Source: M55B175 sp964635265 (GTDB lineage: Bacteria > Desulfobacterota > Desulfobacteria > Desulfobacterales > Desulfosalsimonadaceae). From it: a stretch of DNA of 10,730 nt. Position 1 is the stretch's first letter, and each line of letters begins with the position of its first letter. The notes beneath the pieces are model-generated. The model did no database searches. It saw nothing but the letters and a program-made list of their open reading frames with translations, and was not told where the DNA came from. Of the stretch, positions 7,105 to 10,730 are shown one piece after another. Made by a program: the position numbers and the translations under genes. The stretch covers positions 1-10,730 of the forward strand of contig CAZWNV010000102.1 in NCBI GenBank assembly GCA_964635265.1, written 5' to 3'.

Positions 7105-8241
7105 TTAATTGCGGTATCCAAGAGCTGCATCCCCGATGTGCACCCGGGCGCGCTCCGTGGAGGTCCCTGCAATCTGTCCGTACTTGGCGCACCGGTAGGC
7201 CCTTTCCACCTTGTTGCCGCAGATGTAGCCCCCTCCCCCCAGAATCTGCATTGCCTGGCTGCAGATCTGTTCGGCTGCTTCCGTACAGAAAACCTTGGCG
7301 CAGAACATGAGCTCCTCCGCATCCGCCGGGGCGGTGTCCATGGTCCAGGCGGTCCGCCAGGCCAGAAACTGGGAGGTCTGATAGCGCGTCAGCATCTCCG
7401 CCAGTTTGAAACCGATCTGCTGGTAGGCGATAATGGGCTTGCCGCCGCTTTTGTGCTCTTTGGCGTGTTTTCTGGCCGTTTCGAAAGCGCTCTTGCAAAG
7501 CCCCAGGCTTGCCCCGAGAAGGATCTGGTTTTCCCACAGGCGAATGGCAGCGGCCATATCGCCGTCCTTGTCTGAAAAGAGGACCTGTTCCCGGGGGATC
7601 CGGCAATTCTGCAGGTGAAGGGCGCAGACCGGGGCTCCCTCATAGCCCAGGGTGGCAAGGGGCGGCTCCATGGTCAGTCCGGGATCTGTTCGTTCGATGA
7701 GAAAAAGGGCCTGCTTGTCCCCGCAGACGCCGGCTGCGGCAATCCAGTCCGCGATCGGCGCATTGATGACGTATTGCTTGCTGCCGTTTATGGTGACTGT
7801 TTCCTCCCGGATTTCTCCACTCGTGGCGGGGCCTCCCATGCCCCCTTCCGGGCCGGCTTCTGACAAGGCCAGGGCCCCGATGTGCCTTCCCTCAAGAAAA
7901 GGTTCCAGCCACTGCGCTTTTTGATCGCTGCTGCCCCACTTGGCAAGCGCCCGGCAAAAGAGCCGGGTGCTTGCCTCCACCGCCAGGTAAGCGGAGGGGG
8001 AGATGGCTGCCAGCACCTCCATGGCCCCCATCAGGCTCAAGTTGCCGGAAAATTCCGCAACCGGCGCTATACCCATCTGCAGGTAGGGGGTCCGGGCAAG
8101 GTGCTCCAGCAGGCGGCGGATATTTTCCTCGTTTGCAGGCGGATCCCTGCGCTCCAGATCCGTGCTTTCCGCAAACGCTCCCGCTGTCTCTGCGATCTCG
8201 GAGAAAAAGGCCGTTTCTGTTTCCGTAAAATCGTAATTCAT
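7105..8241 (-). CDS. Divergent acyl-CoA dehydrogenase, IVD-type catalytic Glu
   Basis: A 378-residue acyl-CoA dehydrogenase-fold protein, full length, predicted to make an alpha,beta-unsaturated acyl-CoA using FAD and passing electrons to ETF. The C-terminal region keeps QILGGGGYI (332-340), but other landmarks have drifted. LSEAGPEGGM (126-135) replaces the usual TEPxAGSD signature. The usual Arg in RxxFG, which contacts the partner subunit's FAD, is His263, with Gly266 for the Phe. At the end, IAGTS (357-361) has Ala where medium-chain enzymes have the catalytic Glu. Instead Glu237, in the helix RLWENQILLGASLG, aligns without gaps with Glu254 of isovaleryl-CoA dehydrogenase, which also has Ala at the other site. 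This suggests a beta-branched substrate. It starts 25 nt after the first dehydrogenase gene, with AGGAG upstream. It may pair with that protein as a heteromer (inference) rather than act alone. Confidence 0.92.
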   Translation of the reverse strand: MNYDFTETETAFFSEIAETAGAFAESTDLERRDPPANEENIRRLLEHLARTPYLQMGIAPVAEFSGNLSLMGAMEVLAAISPSAYLAVEASTRLFCRALAKWGSSDQKAQWLEPFLEGRHIGALALSEAGPEGGMGGPATSGEIREETVTINGSKQYVINAPIADWIAAAGVCGDKQALFLIERTDPGLTMEPPLATLGYEGAPVCALHLQNCRIPREQVLFSDKDGDMAAAIRLWENQILLGASLGLCKSAFETARKHAKEHKSGGKPIIAYQQIGFKLAEMLTRYQTSQFLAWRTAWTMDTAPADAEELMFCAKVFCTEAAEQICSQAMQILGGGGYICGNKVERAYRCAKYGQIAGTSTERARVHIGDAALGYRN

Positions 8242-8266
8242 CCGGGGGCTCCTGTTTGCTTGGTCG

Positions 8267-9409
8267 TTATATGAGCTTGGAGATGATCATTTTCTGAATA
8301 TCCGAGGTGCCTCCGCCGATCGGCGCCAGGCGGCTGTCGCGGAAGATGCGCTCCATGTTGTATTCGTGGCAGAAACCGTAGCCGCCGAACAGCACCATGG
8401 CGTCATTGGCCGGTTCCATGGACCAGTCCCCGACAAAGAGCTTGGCAACAGCGGCTTCCAGGTGATTGAGAGGACGACCCTGGTCCTTGCACCAGGCAAT
8501 CTTGTAGGCGAGGCTCTGCGCAGCTTCATAGAATATGCGGATATTGGCAAGCTTATGTTTTGTGGCCTGGAACCTGCCGATCGCCCGGCCGAACTGCTCC
8601 CGCTTTTTGGCGTAATCCGCACATGCCGACAGCATGTATTTGGCAGCCCCCACGAAAGGGGCCAGAAGGGCGGAACGGTCCCATTCCACGGTCTGCAGGG
8701 ACATGTTGAAACCTTCGCCTTCCTTGCCGAGAAGGTTTTCTTCCGGGATTTCGCAGTTGTTGAAAAAAAGCTCCGAGGTCTGTGAAGTGCGCACCCCCAT
8801 TTTGACAAGGGGCGGGCCGGCCTCAAAGCCTTTTGTACCTTTTTCGACGATAAAGGCCGAGATGCCGGCATGTTTCTGTTCCGGATCGGTTTTGGCGTAG
8901 ACCACCGCCACGTCGGCAATCGGGCCGTTGGTGATAAAAATTTTGCTGCCGTTTAAGACGTAGCGGCCGTCCTTTTTTTCCGCTGTCGTTTTCATGGAGG
9001 CCACGTCCGATCCGGCATCCGGTTCGGTAAGGCCCATGCAGCCGATCCATTCGCCATTGGCGAGCCTGGGAACATATTTTTTCCGCTGCGCCTCGGCGGC
9101 ATGGCAGAAGATGGTGTCCGCGCACAAGAAGGAATGCGCCCCGTAGGCCAGGGTGAGGCCCCCGTCCACCCCCGCCTCGCCCAGCGCTTCTCCGGCCATG
9201 ACGGTGGTGGTGACGTCGGCGCCGGATCCGCCGTATTCCTCCGGGAAGTGAAGCCCCAGGATTCCGAAATCCCCGAGTTTTCGGAATGACTCGAAATCAA
9301 AGGCCTCCCTGCGGTCATGGTCCTGGACCCTGGGAACGATTTCCTTTCTCGCGAATCGGATGATTTCCTTTTTAAACATCTGCTGTTCTCTGGTGAAGGC
9401 AAAGTCCAT
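8267..9409 (-). CDS. Acyl-CoA dehydrogenase without the canonical catalytic Glu
   Basis: The first gene of the operon; its 380-residue product is a standard-length acyl-CoA dehydrogenase. N-terminal helical domain is about 1-120. The middle beta domain carries GLTEPDAGSD (126-135) and FITNG (158-162). The C-terminal domain carries KREQFGRAIG (269-278), with the FAD-contacting Arg270, and VLFGGYGF (339-346). Flavin-binding motifs are therefore intact. The catalytic base is the odd part. The medium-chain position is Gly366 (IGGGTS), and the isovaleryl-CoA dehydrogenase position is Asp244 in VEWDRSALL, with Glu242 close by. It may use Asp244 as base, or it may be the non-catalytic partner of the neighbouring dehydrogenase. 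The ATG at 9409 has AGGAG 6 nt upstream, and homology begins at once (MDFAFTREQQMF). Substrate is unknown; a citronellyl-CoA-like or other branched acyl-CoA fits the operon. Confidence 0.93.
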   Translation of the reverse strand: MDFAFTREQQMFKKEIIRFARKEIVPRVQDHDRREAFDFESFRKLGDFGILGLHFPEEYGGSGADVTTTVMAGEALGEAGVDGGLTLAYGAHSFLCADTIFCHAAEAQRKKYVPRLANGEWIGCMGLTEPDAGSDVASMKTTAEKKDGRYVLNGSKIFITNGPIADVAVVYAKTDPEQKHAGISAFIVEKGTKGFEAGPPLVKMGVRTSQTSELFFNNCEIPEENLLGKEGEGFNMSLQTVEWDRSALLAPFVGAAKYMLSACADYAKKREQFGRAIGRFQATKHKLANIRIFYEAAQSLAYKIAWCKDQGRPLNHLEAAVAKLFVGDWSMEPANDAMVLFGGYGFCHEYNMERIFRDSRLAPIGGGTSDIQKMIISKLI

Positions 9410-9447
9410 CGTTTTCTCCTGTCATGCGGAAAGGGGCCGCCTGTTCC

Positions 9448-9459
9448 ATAAAATTTTAT
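9448..9459. repeat. 12-bp perfect AT palindrome in operon leader
   Basis: ATAAAATTTTAT reads the same on both strands. It lies between the predicted operon promoter (9490-9519) and the first gene, so it would be transcribed within the leader. It could be a second protein-binding site or simply AT-rich chance; no second copy was found nearby. Confidence 0.3.
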
Positions 9460-9489
9460 AATAGCATTCGAAAACCAAATGTAATTCAA

Positions 9490-9519
9490 ATATTAAAATC
9501 AGATTCAGTAAAATGTCAA
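9490..9519 (-). promoter_or_regulatory. Predicted sigma70 promoter of the catabolic operon
   Basis: On the minus strand a perfect TTGACA -35 box (9519-9514) is followed after 18 nt by TAATAT (9495-9490), a 4/6 match to the -10 consensus. Transcription would begin near 9483 and leave a leader of about 75 nt before the first dehydrogenase. The surrounding AT-rich sequence contrasts with the GC-rich genes, as expected for a promoter. Confidence 0.5.
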
Positions 9520-9522
9520 GCG

Positions 9523-9540
9523 GCTTTTTCCGGCAAAAGC
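9523..9540. promoter_or_regulatory. Candidate TetR operator between divergent promoters
   Basis: GCTTTTTCCGGCAAAAGC is an 18-bp palindrome with only one mismatched pair, centred on CCGG. It lies exactly between the two outward-facing TTGACA boxes (9514-9519 and 9541-9546). It is nested in a wider inverted repeat (TGTCAAGC at 9514-9521 with GCTTGACA at 9539-9546), though six of those eight bases are the -35 boxes themselves. Size and position suit a TetR dimer site able to block both promoters. Linking it to the operon's TetR gene is inference. Confidence 0.4.
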
Positions 9541-9568
9541 TTGACAGGCGGAATAAATGCTTTATAAA
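9541..9568 (+). promoter_or_regulatory. Predicted sigma70 promoter of the lipoprotein gene
   Basis: A perfect TTGACA (9541-9546) and TATAAA (9563-9568, 5/6 match) are separated by 16 nt. Transcription would start near 9575 and give a leader of about 115 nt before the ATG at 9690. It points away from the operon promoter, with the two -35 boxes only 21 nt apart. Confidence 0.6.
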
Positions 9569-9615
9569 TTCGGCATAGTTCTCAACAGGCGGGGATGCAG
9601 ACGAATCCGGTCTTG

Positions 9616-9650
9616 CCGCCGGATCGGTCGGCTCCGGGAGAAACCGGCGG
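9616..9650 (+). other. Inverted repeat in the lipoprotein leader
   Basis: CCGCCGG (9616-9622) is perfectly complementary to CCGGCGG (9644-9650) across a 21-nt loop. The TTG before the left arm could extend pairing to CAA after the right arm with a bulge. It lies in the untranslated leader about 40 nt before the start codon. There is no T-tract after it, so it is not an obvious terminator, and I recognise no riboswitch class. Confidence 0.3.
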
Positions 9651-9689
9651 TCGCAATTTGCTGTTTAACGCTCAGCCAAGGAGTTTTTC

Positions 9690-10730
9690 ATGGGACATGC
9701 GAACAGGTGCAGGTGGTGGATCGGCCTAGGGGCCTTGTTGCTTTTTTGCAGCGGATGCGCCTTTATTGAGCCGGGTCCGGATATCGGATCCACGGAAAAA
9801 AAAGAGGGGCAGACCTATTCCGCTGACGAAAAACGGCGGATATTGCTGGATCATCCGGGGCTGCTTTCCGGAGAATATTTTCTGAACCGCGATCTGCCGG
9901 AAGCTGAGGAAGAGGCAGCCGCCGAACAACCGGCGGGGGCGGGGCAGGACCGGAAAACAGGCAGTGCCCGGCAGTCATCCGAAGAGCAGGGCGTGTATTT
10001 TGCGGGAAAAGGAGGTTCTGCCGCAGGCGTTGATGGACGACGGATCAAGGCGGGGCTTTTCTTTGAGGCGGAAAACGCCTCACCCGAGGCCCGGGAACGG
10101 TTGATGCGGGCGGCCTGGCAGGCTGCGCCGGAAAATTTTCTCCTGATAAACGATGCCGCCATTCGGGAGCTTTTGGTGCGGACAGAATGCATGGGCAAAA
10201 AGGGCTTGAGTTGCATGGCCGAAAATCTGGCCCTTTATCCGGGCGTGCGCATGTTGATCGTGGCCGAAGAGATTGCGCTTCCCGAAAGCCTGCCGGGCAG
10301 GGCGGCGTTTTCGTTTTCCGTCATGGACGCCGGACTGCTGTATCGGTATCCGGCAATCCAGATGCAGGAGCAGGTGGAAAAGGCGGAGGCGGTTGACGGT
10401 TTTCTGCGGGATGCCATGGAGGAGGCTTTTGCCTATGCCGGCCGCAAGGCCCAGCTTATGCCCCGCCATTGCAGGGTGTTTTCCGTGAAAAACCAGCGCG
10501 CTTATATCAGCATGGGCAAAAGAGGCGGAATAGAAGCCGGTGATGTGCTGCAGGTGGTCGGCGGCGGGGAAACCGTGACCTCGCCCGGCGGTCTTCCGGT
10601 GGCATGGATCCCGGCAACGGAAAAAACACGGCTTCGGGTGGAATCGCTTGTGGGAGACGGCATTGCAGCCTGTTCCCCGGCGGATGGAGAGATGCCGGAA
10701 ATGGGCGATTATGTGCTGATGGCGGATTAG
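9690..10730 (+). CDS. Predicted FlgT/CsgG-like envelope lipoprotein
   Basis: A 346-residue product whose stop codon (TAG) ends the window. The N-terminus has a basic stretch (Arg6-Arg8), a hydrophobic core (WWIGLGALLLF, 9-19) and SGC at 21-23, suggesting export and lipidation at Cys23. The lipobox is imperfect because position -3 is Cys20. A charged, low-complexity Glu/Ala/Gly-rich region (about 67-117) follows. Then comes a globular domain (about 118-262) whose pattern (KAGLFFEAEN, LLINDAAIRELL, LIVAEEIAL) recalls CsgG/TolB/FlgT-type periplasmic domains. The C-terminal part (about 263-346, VKNQRAYISMG, GIEAGDVLQVV, ending in MGDYVLMAD) resembles the FlgT C-terminal domain. AAGGAG lies 7 nt before the ATG. 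It has its own promoter, shared only through the divergent region. It may serve outer-membrane assembly and be functionally unrelated to the operon. The domain resemblance is by eye and moderate. Confidence 0.8.
   Translation: MGHANRCRWWIGLGALLLFCSGCAFIEPGPDIGSTEKKEGQTYSADEKRRILLDHPGLLSGEYFLNRDLPEAEEEAAAEQPAGAGQDRKTGSARQSSEEQGVYFAGKGGSAAGVDGRRIKAGLFFEAENASPEARERLMRAAWQAAPENFLLINDAAIRELLVRTECMGKKGLSCMAENLALYPGVRMLIVAEEIALPESLPGRAAFSFSVMDAGLLYRYPAIQMQEQVEKAEAVDGFLRDAMEEAFAYAGRKAQLMPRHCRVFSVKNQRAYISMGKRGGIEAGDVLQVVGGGETVTSPGGLPVAWIPATEKTRLRVESLVGDGIAACSPADGEMPEMGDYVLMAD

Noticed and set aside
7094..7606. 171-residue upstream extension of the TetR frame
   Set aside because: It reads the second frame of the dehydrogenase gene. 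TetR homology and a strong AAGGAGG both point to the ATG at 7093.
190..9409. Plain leucine degradation (Liu) operon
   Set aside because: Carboxylase and hydratase fit, but the AtuA-family protein, two drifted dehydrogenases and the missing HMG-CoA lyase make an Atu-like or other branched substrate more likely. Not fully excluded.
9514..9546. Outer 8-bp inverted repeat TGTCAAGC/GCTTGACA as an operator in itself
   Set aside because: Six of its eight bases are the two -35 boxes, so the symmetry is largely forced by facing promoters. The inner palindrome is the better candidate.
9557..9769. Small 70-codon plus-strand frame upstream of the lipoprotein gene
   Set aside because: Its ATG lies inside the predicted promoter, so it would not be transcribed, and it has no ribosome binding site.
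1..10730. Mobile elements, CRISPR arrays, tRNA or rRNA genes
   Set aside because: I saw no transposase or integrase motif, no regularly spaced repeats and no tRNA or rRNA landmarks.

Overview
The window holds a GC-rich, tightly packed catabolic operon of seven genes on the minus strand (about 9409 down to 190). A single divergent gene for a predicted envelope lipoprotein lies on the plus strand (9690-10730). In transcription order the operon encodes two acyl-CoA dehydrogenases, a TetR-family regulator, the carboxyltransferase (beta) and biotin carboxylase/biotin carrier (alpha) subunits of an acyl-CoA carboxylase, an AtuA-family (DUF1446) protein and a crotonase-fold enoyl-CoA hydratase. Gaps are short (11-25 nt, once 74 nt), the last three genes overlap by 4 and 8 nt, and most starts have a clear Shine-Dalgarno sequence. 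This is the layout expected of one transcript.

The gene set matches the logic of the acyclic terpene (Atu) and leucine/isovalerate (Liu) routes. A branched acyl-CoA is oxidised to a beta-methyl-alpha,beta-unsaturated acyl-CoA, its gamma-methyl carbon is carboxylated, and the resulting glutaconyl-CoA-type product is hydrated. The MCC/GCC-lineage carboxyltransferase signatures and the AtuA-family partner favour a geranyl-CoA-like or other larger isoprenoid or branched substrate over plain methylcrotonyl-CoA. The actual substrate cannot be fixed from sequence. No hydroxymethylglutaryl-CoA-type lyase, acyl-CoA ligase or ETF gene lies in the window.

The most interesting point is that the two dehydrogenases are complementary in what they lack. 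The first (8267-9409) keeps the conserved C-terminal Arg that contacts the neighbour's FAD but has no Glu at either known catalytic-base position. The second (7105-8241) has an isovaleryl-CoA-dehydrogenase-type Glu but has lost that Arg and the usual TEPxAGSD signature. This pattern fits an obligate two-subunit (alpha2beta2) acyl-CoA dehydrogenase. The hydratase also lacks one of the two classical crotonase glutamates.

The 280-nt divergent intergenic region (9410-9689) carries back-to-back sigma70-like promoters. Their TTGACA boxes flank an 18-bp near-perfect palindrome (9523-9540), a good candidate operator for the TetR protein. The first 189 bases hold the probable operon terminator and no supportable gene.

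The gene content and style suggest a Gram-negative proteobacterium-like organism. Deltaproteobacteria/Desulfobacterota is my best guess, because AtuA-linked carboxylase clusters and FlgT/CsgG-like lipoproteins are familiar there, but this is an inference with moderate confidence. I saw no mobile element, CRISPR array, rRNA or tRNA.
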